DNA of 64,000 nucleotides from Cycas panzhihuaensis (Eukaryota > Cycadophyta), in contig CM041465.1 in the NCBI GenBank assembly GCA_023213395.1, positions 121,527,741 to 121,591,740 of the forward strand, in the 5' to 3' direction. How positions within the stretch are numbered: the first letter of the stretch is position 1; every line of letters starts with the position of its first letter. Shown here one piece after another: positions 11,388 to 22,750 of this stretch. The position numbers and the translations under genes were made by a program. A model generated the notes under the pieces. It did no database searches and was not told the origin of the DNA. It saw nothing but the letters and a program-made list of their open reading frames with translations.

Positions 11388-12289
11388 TGTTGGGGTATAT
11401 TTTGGCACATAAACTATGGGAAAGATGGCATGCAAGCTTGTACTGACTAGAGGAATACAGGTTCAGATCGTGCAAAGGTACGCATAACAGAAAATAGTGA
11501 AATATATGTTGTCTGGGTACATATTATAGGTACGTACCTTTTTAGGTACGCAATACAGGATGCATACCTTTACGGTTACACTAGCAGACGAAACAGTACG
11601 CATGACTAGAACATACCTAAAGGCACCCAAATCTGATGATGTCGGCCTAGACAAAGATACGTACGGACGTACAGATAGGAGAGAGACCATTAAGAGATTT
11701 AATCATGTGATTAATGAAAAGGTTCATTGGTTACAAAAGGGTACAGTTATGACTTTGGGTCATAACCTTTCACTCAAAAGGCATCAAAAGGAGGTATTTA
11801 ATGATACCTTGTGAATCAATCCAGTGGTGAGAGCCAAGTATTCAATCCATGAGGCAGTATAGGAGTACAAGTACCAAGGAGGACAGTACGAATTGATGAT
11901 TCAGTATATGCATTCTGTGATACATTCTGTTTTGGAATATATGTGACAGAATATTGTGTATATGACTAGAACGTATACAGGATACATTCCAAAATTGAAT
12001 GTATTGATCTTATTGCTTAATAAAGTGAAGAGTTATGTGGAAAATTGTGTATTATGTGTGTCATAATGATTGCATAAAGAATATATGTTGATTGGTGTAC
12101 TACTATGCTGAATTCATCATGATGTTGTGAAGAATGAAGGATGAATGTGTGATGATACTGTGTGCATGGAAACCTTAATAATAGTTAACGGAAATATAAG
12201 CATGTTGACCATATCCTAAGCTAGACTACCAACCAGTGATCCCTTGACAAGTGCATTTCTCACAAGTGTAGTGAAAATATAAGTCAACA
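11388..12289 (+). repeat. Element B 5' LTR (902 bp)
   Basis: Starts TGTTGGGGTATATTTTGGCA and ends TATAAGTCAACA. Matches 28759-29655 and, more distantly, the LTRs of F on the minus strand. It holds a run of GTAC-rich palindromes (11529-11550), among them GGTACGTACC and CGTACC-6 nt-GGTACG. Confidence 0.9.
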
Positions 12290-12303
12290 TTGGTTCCATT
12301 TCC
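12290..12303 (+). other. Element B primer binding site
   Basis: TTGGTTCCATTTCC follows the LTR directly. F has the related TTGGTTCCGTTGCC in the same place. This is not the iMet site of the chromoviruses here. The primer tRNA is not certain; the GTTGCC part resembles the tRNA-Asp site of some Tat and Athila elements. Confidence 0.6.
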
Positions 12304-12429
12304 TATATCCACTGAGGAGGGACTGTGGCAGGAGTTTCACAAGGGGAGTATGTTTAAAGAACAAGGAACCCTGGTTGTCGTCATGATGGCAAGCTGTAAC
12401 TAAGCCTCTAACAGCCAAGGGACCTTCCA

Positions 12430-14370
12430 ATGCCACCTAAGAGGCCTTCAAAGGCGGGAGAGCTACAAAAAGGTATTTCACCTAAAGGGAAAGAAACAAG
12501 TAGACAAAGGGCATTACGATGGTCAAATGAATCTAAATTGAGAAGGGCAAGGAGATTGAGCCTGAATAATAACGAGACTAAGGGACAGTCCATTGAAGAA
12601 TTTGAGGCAAGTGGAGCCCAGACACCTCAAGAACAAGGAGAAGAAAGAAATGGAGAGCAAATAGTACTAACACTTGCCCCAATTGAGTATGATCTTCTAA
12701 GCCCAGAAAAGGAGGAAAATTTAGAAAGAAATTTGGAACAAAGTGACATTATAAAAGAATTCCTAAGGAAGGAAGAACATATAAATGTGGACGATATCCT
12801 AAAGGACCTAAGTGATAACGAGAAGAAGGTAGAGGAAGGTCCCTCGACAAACTGGGAGAATAAATTAATAAGACAACTATTTGAAGATTCATTGGACAAG
12901 GGGTCCGAACAATCATACTTAGTGGTCACACCATTAACGGTACAAGTGCCAGGAGTACTTGAACCTATTCATCTAAAAACACCATTTCAAAATCCTCTAT
13001 TTGGGAAAGAAAGTGATGCACCAAGCACACCAAATACATCACCCAAAGTAGAGAGTGAGGAGAAGGGAACAAAATCTCCGAAAAAGTCAAATTCAGAGGG
13101 ATAAAGGTCATCACTACTGGGAAGGACACCAGTGTGATCGCCAAGAATGGATGACTCAAGGGATTTTGGGAAATTAATCTTTAATGGTACATTTGATGTG
13201 GTAGAGCATGTGTATTTATTTCAAAATTTGATCAATGTGAAAAAAATCATAGATGAGGATGAGATAAAAGCAAGGTTTGCTTGTACGCTAAGGGGACTAC
13301 CATTGGCATGGTACAAAGAGTTGGATAAAATAGAAACTTGGGCAAACATAAAGAAGTCATTTGAGGAAAGATTTCAGAAATTCCGCTGTAATGAGGCTGT
13401 CAAGATTTCCCTTAGGGAAATCAAACAAAGGCTAGGCAAATTAGTGCTAACTTGTATCGGCCGTATGAAAATAATCGCCATCAACATGATCAATGAGACG
13501 GTTACAGATCATAACATGAACAATTACTTTGTTAGAGGGTTGAGTGAAAAATTGAGATCTATGATGCATGCACATCCCCTAAATTGCTTAGGAGTTGGCA
13601 TTGGATTTTGAAGCTAAAATGGATGCCCAAGCCAGAGGACATGACCCCTTATTACTCAGACTACAAGATGAGATAAGAGAAATGAAACAAAATCAACATA
13701 ATCGACCCCTCTGCCAAATGGGAATATCAAAAGAGGAATCAGAAATTGAAGCTTTAAGGAAAGAAGTAGCAAGACTCAGGATGAAAACTAAGAAAGAGGA
13801 AGAAGATTCCAAGAAGAAGAAAGATCAGGAATTCAAAATCAAAAAATGGTGTCACATATGTGAAGAAAGCTTGCATACAACCAAGGAATGCGACATAAAC
13901 CCGAAAAACAACGCAATGCATTAAAGGGATAAATGGTGCCATATATGTGACACGGATAGTCACAACACAAGGGAGTGTTTCTATAATCCAAGAGGGAGAG
14001 GTTATAGAGGACGTGGTCGGGGAAGAGGGAGCAACCCACCCCGTAATGTATATACAACAAGGAGCACACCAGAAAGCTTGAAGAAAAGGCAACCAATGGG
14101 GAGATGCTTGAATTGTTCACAATTTGGTCATTGGAAGTCGGATTGCCCAACCAAACAAGACTATGAGCACAAACCATTTGTGTGCAACAATTGTGGTCAA
14201 TTGTGGTCCAAGCAAGCATAAGACTAAAGAATGCAAAGGAAAAGCCAAAGAAGCTAATTTAGTGACCATCATCCTTGAAAATAGCAAAAATATCAAACTT
14301 CAAAATAAACAGAAAGGGAAAGAGGAAGTAAGTGAAGAATATCTAAGCCCTAAAGTGGAAATTGATTGAT
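12430..14370 (+). pseudogene. Element B gag with four CCHC zinc knuckles
   Basis: The start at 12430 (MPPKRPSKAGELQKG) is supported by the matching start MPPKRPSRSEEPQKD in F. A basic and acidic N-terminal region (to 13104) is followed by the gag core (13147-13611: FVRGLSEKLRSMM, RGLPLAWYKELDKI, FEERFQKFR). A Lys/Glu-rich helix comes next, then knuckles CHICEESLHTTKEC (about 13851-13892), CHICDTDSHNTREC (13938-13979) and CLNCSQFGHWKSDC (14105-14146). A fourth near 14182 is broken by a 10-bp tandem duplication (AATTGTGGTC twice, 14189-14208). An Arg/Gly-rich patch lies between knuckles two and three. There are stops at about 13105, 13609 and 13922, plus frame shifts. Confidence 0.88.
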
Positions 14371-15122
14371 TTAAGCAGGCAAAATAAGTGTTGGAGAAAC
14401 TAGCCCAACAGGAAACCGAAACAATGTTACCAATGGGCAAACCAGAAACAAAATATGTCTACATTAGAAAAAATAAAACCAAGGAGAAAAAAGTAGAGGA
14501 GAAGAAAATGCAACCTCAGTTGGTTCAAGTGGCGGAATTGTTCAAGGATTTACCGATGGAGAATATCCCTCGAATGTTGTTGCTAATGGAAAATCTAGTA
14601 AAGCAGTTGGAATTAACAATTCCCCTATACCAAATGATCGATTGGATTAAGGCAAGAATACTACAACAACAAAAAATCACAAAAAGTCTGTAAAAGATAA
14701 TGCCATCATTCGATTTGGATCCTATGGTCACAATTACAGTCTCAGGGGAAAATTTTTCAAAAGTAATTGTGGATGGGGTAGCAGCGGTAAATGTGTTGCC
14801 CACCACAACATGGTGGAAATTGGGAAGTCCCAAGTTGGAGGTTGTGACCTGCTCGCTCAAGTTAGCAAATGAACTATTAGTGAGACCGATTGAAAAGCTA
14901 GAAAATATAAAGGTGGATGTGGCAGGAACCACAATTCGAATCAATTTTACCATCGTGGAAACAAAGAAAGGAGCAATACCCTATCCAACATTGTTGGGTC
15001 GCCCATGGTTGTACAAAACTCAATGCCCCAATAGTTGGAGGGATGTGACCTTCATATTATCAGATGGAGGAAGAGAAGTGGTCCCCCCAATGCTGGGGAA
15101 AAATTCAATTGAGGTAATATGA
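14371..15122 (+). pseudogene. Element B retroviral-type protease
   Basis: After a short linker, DLDPMVTITVSGENF opens a protease-like domain: VIVDGVAAVNVLP (active-site region), WWKLGSPKLE, LKLANELLVRP, and PTLLGRPWL (end of the fold). F has the same domain. The catalytic Asp is present, but the expected Gly-Ser/Thr after it reads Gly-Val-Ala, so activity is doubtful. The open frame runs 14700-15122. A preceding frame at 14388-14693 holds a helix-rich linker (FKDLPMENIPRMLLLMENL) also conserved in F. Confidence 0.8.
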
Positions 15123-16508
15123 AATGATGTCTCAAGCACAGCAATCACAAATGAAGAAATTTCATCCTCTTCTAATGAAAGCAACTTATACCATACAATA
15201 GAAGAACTGACCAAGCTAAGTAATTCTCAAGAGATGGAACCAACTTACTTTGGGGAAATTTACAACTCTTCCGAAGACGAGAACGAGACAACTATAGGAT
15301 ACATATGAAGTCAAGCCTTTATCTTATAGGTGTAATTTACTTTCCAGGGATGTAACTGATGATATTAATATTAACTCTAAATCTTTTGATTATATGAGTA
15401 CTAATGAAAACATAGAAAGTAGTGTAAGAAATGATAATAGTATAACTCAAACCCTAGACCTAAATTCCAATACCCCTAACATAGACCCCTACCCTAGTTT
15501 ACTTTCCAATAAACCCATATCCCCTAACCCTAACCCTTCCTCTACCTTTGGCGTGGGTCCTAAGGTAGATTACCCTTCCCCATCCCTGTCTTAGCTCAAG
15601 GAAGGAGATAACAATCCTTCCTCATCTTCTTTAGAGGTACACCTACCCAACGATAGGTCCTTTTCAACTATCGGCACCAAATAAGAGGAAGTATAAAAGG
15701 AACTAGTGGAAAGTATCCCTAGAGACTCAGGTCTAGGAAACATGATTACCATCCCTAAGGAATTGGAGACTATGTAAAACCTTTTTACGGAGGCCAGTTA
15801 TATGGAACTACCCACCTGATATATTATATAGAATATCGATTGGAAGAGGAAATCTTAAATAAAATTCAATGGGAATCAAATCTAGTGTTAACATTATGAG
15901 GAACTGCGTGGTATTGGTACTTAGCCCACCAAACCACCTTCAAAAATTGGAAGGAATTACAAATTGCCTTTAGAATTTGATTTGATCCTCCCAAGCAATC
16001 TAACATCCCGTTGTTTTATGTAGGAGATTGTCCAAGTAAAGATATACAAAGATGCAAGCAAGAGTGGATATTTCTAAGCCTGCCTAGGAACACTTGGCAT
16101 AATCTTCTCTACCATACCCTAGGCCAAGTGGCAAAAAATTGGTTCGTGGGAAAAGAGCAAAACTTGGACATGACATGGAGAAACCTTAAGAAGTCATTCA
16201 TAAAAACTTTTTTGCATATGTCAAACAATAGAAAAATTGATAGAGTACTCAAAACCATCAGAAAACTAAGTATAAAATTAGAACAAAAAATAATATCATC
16301 AGTACGTAGAAAAGAAAGTGAGAAATCAAAGGATGAAAAAGAAGAAAACCACAACTATCTTGTAGAATTTATGGAAATTAACTACGGTCAAAGAAAAATT
16401 GAAGACACCCCTGCCCATAATGTGGATGAACAAAGAGGCATTGAAATGACAAAAGTAAAAACAACTAAAATCAATGTAGGGAGCAAAGAAGACCCAAAAA
16501 ATATATGA
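15123..16508 (+). pseudogene. Element B linker and second gag-like domain (gag2)
   Basis: A Ser/Pro/Asn-rich linker (15394-15594) leads into GDYVKPFYGGQLYGT (about 15765-15810). Then comes a domain with two gag-core-like repeats: WYWYLAHQTTFKNWKELQIA (about 15910-15970) and a Trp-rich stretch (about 16130-16200) holding MTWRNLKKSFIKTF. This is the spacing seen in retrotransposon gag, yet the canonical gag of B lies 2.5 kb upstream. A homologous segment (AHQRS, NWLELQHAFRL) occurs in element G at about 30920-31180 on the minus strand. The C-terminal part is Lys/Glu-rich. It carries stops and frame changes. Function unknown; an additional RNA- or Gag-binding module is only a guess. Confidence 0.65.
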
Positions 16509-16529
16509 ATAGGGAATTACTAGGATGAC

Positions 16530-17536
16530 CAAACCGTGGCACAAGCCCAACAGTTACATGAGGAATTTTGTGATGATTTTGAGTGGTCATATAAGGATCT
16601 TAAAGGCATTCCTCTAGAAATTGGAATGCATCATATTGACATCATCGAAGGAGCTAAACCAGTAAAGCAAAGAGCTTATCGCATGAACCCAAAATACAAA
16701 GAAAAAGTGAAAGCAGAATGGACAAATTTTTGGGAGCAGAATACATGTACAAAATTGACTACAGCGATTGGGTGAGTCTAGTGGTGGTAGTCTCGAAAAA
16801 GAATAGGCAAATACGAGTCTGTGTGGATTATAGACAACTTAACAGAGTAATAAAGAATGATCACTTTTCGCTACTATTCACAGAAGATGTTTTGGAAGCA
16901 GTAGGAGGGAATGAGATGTATTCTTTCACAGATGGATTCAGTGGATACAATGAGGTCTAGATTGCCTTGAAAGATCAAGTGAAGATGACCTTTGTTACGG
17001 AATGGGGAATATATGCATACAAGGTAATGCCTTTTGGCCTTGCCAATGGCCCAACCACATTCCAAAGAATCGTTATAAATATTTTTTGCAAAATAATTAG
17101 AGGAAAAGTCGCAGTTTTTCTAGATGATTGGACATTGCACGGACTCATGAAAAATCATATGGATAATCTAAGGGAAATGCTATGGACATGTCGGGAAAAT
17201 AAACTATGTTTAAATATGGAGAAATGTATCTTTTTGGTACCTTTTAGAAATCTATTAGGGCATATTGTGAGTCGCGAAGGATTACTAACCAATCTGGCTA
17301 AGGTGTCAGCAATTCTACACTTTCTGGTATTGATTACAAGAAAGCAATTAAAGGGATTCATGGGATTGATAAGGTATTACAAAAACTTTATCAGAAGGTA
17401 TGCATGTATATCAGGACCTTTGGAAGAACTATTGAAAAAAGATGTGTATTGGGAATGGAGTGTTGAGCAACAACACGTTTTTGAATCATTGAAAAAAGCC
17501 ATCATATCCACACCAATATTAAGATTTCGGGATTGA
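16530..17536 (+). pseudogene. Element B reverse transcriptase
   Basis: Ty3/gypsy RT: HHIDIIEGAKPVKQRAYRMN (entry), VCVDYRQLNRVI, MYSFTDGFSGYNEV, VMPFGLANGPTTFQ, catalytic VFLDDW (17114-17133), then LGHIVSREG and KGFMGLIRYYKNFIRRYA, ending in the connection to RNase H (17536). The third catalytic motif keeps both Asp residues. Three overlapping frames (16536-16775, 16718-16960, 16967-17536) show one frameshift near 16720 and a stop after NEV at 16958. RT copies the element RNA into DNA. Confidence 0.92.
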
Positions 17537-18000
17537 TAAAAAATCTTCCATGTGCATGTTGATGCATCACAATTTGCCATAAGATGTGTATTAGTGCAAC
17601 CAAGTGATGATAAGGTGGATCACACTATTTATTTTGCGAGTCAAAAGTTGACAAAGGCCAAGCTATACCACGACCAAAAGGGAAGCGCTTAGAATGTGCA
17701 TGCATTACAAAAATTCTGACTTTACTTCTTGTTGAATCCATTCCTATTTTTTGTAGACCACCAAGCTCTTATGTATCTAGTGAACAAACCCATAATGAAA
17801 GGACAAATTAGTAGATGGCTTATGTTATTTTAGGAGTTTTCATTCAAAATAATGGTGAAACCTAGGAGATTTCATGTGATACCGGATCAATTATCAAGGA
17901 TTACCAATGGAGAAAAATCCACAAGAGACAAATTTCACCAAAGTACCAATGTACGGACTTTATCTGGACCTTGTACTGACGGAAAAAATCAAAGTGCTTA
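17537..18000 (+). pseudogene. Element B RNase H, right end cut by copia C
   Basis: Reads FHVHVDASQFAIRCVLVQPS, IYFASQKLT, then FVDHQALMYLVNKP and RWLMLF, a gypsy RNase H. It is followed in a shifted frame by MYGLYLDLVLTEKIKVL, which aligns with the same spot in H (MGIYDDFLDTELFSV). Stops occur after SA and KF. The reading is lost near 18000, where copia C must begin. Element B resumes at about 25745. Confidence 0.85.
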
Positions 18001-18502
18001 GATTGCTCCCAAATTTCACGAGAAGGCTCACCACCATACGGACATCACTTCTCTCCAAAGATGTGATGTGATTTGAAGTTGTTTTGACGGGGTTTTGACC
18101 CATTTTCTAGAGGCGTGGATTTAGAAAGAAATTTGCTCTTTTCTTTTGTACGACTCAATTAATCCAGGTAATACCTATATCAATCTGATCCTCTCTTTAA
18201 TACAAATCTTTTGAGACCAATTCCGATGGTAGATTCAAACTTTTTTTTTTGTTTGAAGCATTTTTCACTTTTATCCCTAGTTGTAAATTTGAACTTTGAC
18301 CTCAATTTTTGATCAAACCAGACATCGTCTAAGAAAAATAATTGTACATTTGGACTCATCTCATCAAATACTTTGATTTGGACCCCTCTTTTGTTAAATC
18401 TATACACCTGCAAAAATTCATACTTTTTTGTACATCATACGACAATATAGACCTGCAACTGAGTTTCTCAGATATTTTTTTTCGTGTGTTTATCATTCAA
18501 TC
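18001..18502. other. Junction and leader of copia C, no recognised domain
   Basis: Between the last readable codons of B and the C gag start. It contains neither the C LTR nor a clear primer site. The minus frame 18180-18413 is unrecognised. Confidence 0.4.
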
Positions 18503-19400
18503 ATGGCCTCTTCAACTGTAGCATTGCCTGAAGCCAATAAATTAACCAAAATGAACTTCAGTATTTGGAAAATAAAGATTGAGGGTCTCTTAAGGGTAAA
18601 GCATGCTTGGAAAATCACCACTAGTGATGAAAAACAACCCACAAACATAATGGATCTATTGAATTAGAAAGTAAGGAACATCATTGTTGTATCTATTCTC
18701 AAACTTTCAATCTCAGATTCTTTGTTAACCGATATAGAAGGTGTTAAAAGTGCCCATGAAATTTGGAAAACGATGTCCTCCATGTTTAGTGGGAAAAATG
18801 AAGCTAGAATTGTTGCTCTTAGGGAGGAATTGTATAAGCTTAGAATGAGAGAGGGTCAGACAGTCTCTGAATTCATAGCCAAATTGACCAATGTCAAAAA
18901 TGCACTCCTCACAGTAGGAGACAAAGCAACTGATATTGAGTTGATACATTTTGTGCTTAACAAGTTACCAAAATCATTTGGCAATATGGTCAATATGTTA
19001 ATAGGTGGAGGACAAACAATTACCATGACCTTTGATGTTCTTACATGTCACATGCTTAGCTAAGAACAAGGGAACCAAAGGTATGAAGAAGATGCCAAGA
19101 TGAAGAAGCACTTATCACCAAACTGCACTTAGGAGGTCGAGGATGAGGTCAATATAATCCAAGAATGCGAGGCAGAACACTAACTAGAAACAGAGGTTGT
19201 TGAACTGAAGGAGGAGGACGAGGAAGAGTTACTCCTCCACGTAATGTTAGGGTTTGCTTCAACTTCGACAAATCTAGTCATTTTTCAAGCAACTGCAGGG
19301 CTTTTGATGTCTGCTATCACTACGGACAAGCTGGGCACTACCCATATCAGTGCTGAAAAAGGCGAGCAGAGATTCAGAAAGGAAAGAAAATATCAAGCAA
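18503..19400 (+). pseudogene. Copia C gag with two zinc knuckles lacking a cysteine
   Basis: The ATG at 18503 opens MASSTVALPEANKLTKMNFS, a usual copia gag start with the conserved FSIWKIKIEGLL. The core continues AHEIWKTMSSMFSGKNEA and LREELYKLRMREGQTVSEFI. Arg/Gly-rich sequence (about 19130-19240) precedes two knuckle-like units, CFNFDKSSHFSSNC and CYHYGQAGHYPYQC (about 19255-19355). Each has the CX2nX4HX4C spacing, but the second Cys is Phe or Tyr. Stops occur after LLN and MLS. Confidence 0.85.
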
Positions 19401-20952
19401 CTACAACAAAGAACAAGATTTAATGGAGGATGAAGTTGAGACCACTTTTGTAGCAGCACTCGTTGCCAATTCCAATGCCACAAAAAATTTGTATGTTGAT
19501 TCAAGAGCTTCCCACCACATGATTGAAGTCAAAGAATGGTTTGAAATAGGGAATTAAGAGGGAATAAGGAGATAATTTTTCCCTTCACATAAAAGGGATT
19601 GGTTAAATAGCCATAAAAATTGATGAAAAAATTTAACGAATAGGGAATGTTCTTTTTGTACTAGGAATGGAGAAAAATCTCTTGTCAGTATCTCAATTGA
19701 GTGAAAAGAAACTAAGAACAATATTTGATGAAAGTGGTCACTATCATATTGTGGATATGAAAAAAAATGGTATTGTAATTATTGAAGGAGTAAAATGCAA
19801 CAAGCTCTATAAGTTGCTTTCTAACCTTGTGCTGCCTAATAAAGGACCCACTAAACCTATATTTGATATAAACTCATTTGCTGTGACAAGCAATGATGCT
19901 AATGAAATGTGGCACTTGAAGTATGGGCATATCTCCCATGATAGGTTAGAAAGATTAAAAAATTCAAGAATGGTGAATGGTTTACTTGATATTCTGTTTA
20001 ATTCATTCGTATGCAAAAGTTGTATGATGTGAACAACATAGGATTTTTTTTGCAAAAAGCATATGATGAGCACAAACCAAATTAGATTTGGTTCATACTG
20101 ATCTTTGTGGTCCCTTTACACCGGTTTCAACAAATGGTGCACAGTACTTTCTAACCTTCATTGATGATTTCTCTAGAAAATTGTGGGTATATTTCTTGTA
20201 ATGCAAGTCAGAAGCACTTGATTGTTTCAAAGAATTTAAAGTAAAAGTGGAATTGAAAAGTAGTCAGAAAATCAAGTGTGTTCGCTTTAATGGATGAGGA
20301 GAATGTGTCCAAAGATTTTCTTCAGTTTTGTAAACTGCATGGAATTTGCAGAAAGGTCATAACTCCTTATACACCACAGTCAAATGGTGTAGTGGAAAGA
20401 ATGAACAGAACAATTTTGGAAATGGCCAAATGCTTGTTGAATGACAAGGAAACCACAAAAAGATACTGGGCAAAAGCGGTCAATACAACTGTGTATCTAA
20501 CCAATAGGAGTCTGACTCAAGCACTGGACAAGGTGACACCCAAAGAAGCATGGATCAAACATAAACCAGATGTAAGTCATCTCAGAGTCTTTAGTTGTAA
20601 AGCTTATGTACACATTCTAGACAAAAAAAGAACTAAGTTAGATAACAAAAGCATAGAATGTATAATGGTTGGGTACAGCAATCGCTCAAAAGTATACAAG
20701 TGTCTTGACCCAAAAACAAACAAACTATATGTTAGTAGAGACGTGATATTTGATGAAGAGGTAAAGCACACCAAAACAAAATATCAACAAGTGGGCATAC
20801 ATGATAAAAAGTTGAATATAGTCCAACCAGATGAGGAATCTGTAATTACTTCAGAAGATGTTGAATTTGAAAGTGAAACTTTAGATCAAAAGACATCTGA
20901 CATCAATCAAATAGGTGATCTCGACACTACTCAACAAGAAGAAGAAGAATAG
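19401..20952 (+). pseudogene. Copia C protease and integrase
   Basis: NLYVDSRASHHMIE (19479-19525) is the protease active site with Gly changed to Arg. The GAG-pre-integrase region (19667-20032) holds LLSVSQLSEK, WHLKYGHISHDRL and VCKSC. The integrase core follows: [34 protein letters not shown] and VGYSNRSKVYK, ending in an acidic tail at 20950. The second catalytic Asp region reads RFNG-stop-GE where RTDNGGE is usual, so the Asp is lost. Frame changes and stops lie between 20030 and 20280. Confidence 0.88.
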
Positions 20953-21006
20953 AGACCAAAGCATGAGCAAAACTCTAAAAGGCACCAAAATGGCATCTAA
21001 AAACCC

Positions 21007-22232
21007 TTGAAGAAACCAAAGGACGTGTTTGAACACAGGACAAGATCTCAAAAACCACAAGCATTAGTTTGTTCTATTGAACCAAGCACATTCAAAGAAG
21101 TAAACAAATTCCAAATATGGAGAATAACGATGGATGTAGAAATGGAAGCTATTGACAAGAACGAGACTTGGGACTTAGTGGAACCTCCTAAGGATAAACC
21201 CATTGTAAACTGCAAATGGGTATATAGGGTAAAAGAAAAACCAAATGGAGAAATTGAAAAGTACAAGGCTAGGTTGGTGGCAAAAGGTTACACACAAACT
21301 GCTGGAATTGACTATGAAGAAACGTTCTCACTAGTGGAAAAATTAAGCATTATGAGAATAGTAATTGCAATTGCTGCTCAGAAAGGATGAAAAATTTACC
21401 AACTGGACGTAAAAAGCACCTTTCTAAATGGAGACCTTCAAGAAGAAGTCTATATGCACCAACCTGAAGGATACATTAAAGCTGGTCAAAAAAGTCTAGT
21501 CTACAAACTTAAAAAGGCATTGTATGGACTCAAGCAAGCACCAAGAGCCTAGTACGCCAAATTGGACAAATATCTTGTCCAAAATGGCTTTCACAGGTGT
21601 CAGTCAAACCATAGTCTATATGTAAAATACAATCAAGGTCTGATCTCTATTATAGTAGTGTATGTAGATGATATGTGGATCACAAGAGACGATGTATATT
21701 CAATTGCCCTCATCAAAAAATAGTTTGAGAATGTATTTGAAATGATAGACCTTGGAATGTTGCATTACCATCTGGGCATAGAAATTGAACAAAATAACAG
21801 CATTGTTATCTTGTCTCAATCCAAATACATAAAAAATGTGTTGAAAAAGTTCAACATGGAAAATTGCAATAGTGTAGTCACACCCATGGAGACTGGCTGT
21901 GCACTAAATGTCGAGCAGAAAGCACAACCTGTTAATGCAACCACATATAGACAACTGGTTGGGAGCTTGATCTATCTTGTAGTTACCAAACCAAACATCT
22001 CTTATGCGTTTGGCATGGCCTCCAAGTTCATGGAAAATCCAAAGATACCTCATTAGAATGTTGCAAAGAGAATTTTGTGATATTTAAAAAGAACAACAAT
22101 TCTTGGACTAGAATATGTAAAAAACAACAATATGTAGTTAATAGGGTTTTGTGATTCTGATTGCGTAGGAGACAAAATGGACCCGTCAGGGTACTGTTTC
22201 TTTCAAGGAACAACCTTAATATCCTGGACCAG
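21007..22232 (+). pseudogene. Copia C reverse transcriptase and start of RNase H
   Basis: Copia [74 protein letters not shown], catalytic YVDD (21663-21674). Then MLHYHLGIEI, TPMETG, YRQLVGSLIY and the RNase H start FCDSDCVGDK (about 22150). Stops replace Trp or Arg positions of the family (for example after QKG, PRA and PH). The frame is cut at ISWTS by element K (22233) and resumes at 25132 as NKQHTVALFSTEAE. Confidence 0.92.
22228..22232. other. Element K target-site duplication, left copy
   Basis: ACCAG here and at 25127-25131 is a perfect 5-bp duplication flanking K. Removing K and one copy restores the RNase H frame of C. Confidence 0.95.
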
Positions 22233-22627
22233 TGTAGCATTCCAAAATCTAGTCAAAACTATGCCATGTAACCATTCAAATTGAAGGCCTCTGAACAAGG
22301 ATTCCAACAGTTCAGACGAAAGTCAATTCCGACATCTCAATCAAAAGTTATGGCCGTTTAAAGTTACCACCGGTTTTGAAGAAGTTCGGCCGACTTCTAT
22401 TTGAGCGGTTTAAGAAGAATATTACCCACCGCCGACTTCTATTACTATCCTTTGGCCGCTTATTTAAGGAGGATTTGTGGCGTCATTTCATAATTGTCGG
22501 AGGTTCTTTTGTCGCGCATTTTCGGTTCTAGGGCTGCAATTAGCTCGCCCATTTGGGTGCTGCAGTTTGGAGGGTTCCTCGCCTCGAAGAGGGAAGCTCA
22601 TGTCTTCAGGAAAGGCAGATCTCTACA
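22233..22627 (+). repeat. Element K 5' LTR
   Basis: Starts TGTAGCATTCCAAAATCTAG and ends CAGATCTCTACA. Differs from the right LTR (24724-25126) by a short list of substitutions and a few small indels, so insertion is not very recent. A TATA-like TTATTTAAGG lies near 22460. Confidence 0.93.
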
Positions 22628-22629
22628 AG

Positions 22630-22641
22630 TGGTATCAGAGC
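22630..22641 (+). other. Element K primer binding site (tRNA-iMet)
   Basis: TGGTATCAGAGC, two bases after the LTR, is the exact plant initiator-tRNA-Met primer site. Confidence 0.95.
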
Positions 22642-22750
22642 TTCGTTTCGAGGGGAAAGGACAGAGGTAAAAGCTTAGAAAGGTCAAAATCTCCCCCCAA
22701 GGGAAGCAGAAACAAAATTTTGGTTAGGGAAAAAGCTCATTCACAAGAAG

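Noticed and set aside
12408-12929. Minus-strand open frames over element B gag
   Set aside because: Antisense shadows of the purine-rich gag coding strand; gag on the plus strand is supported by homology to F.
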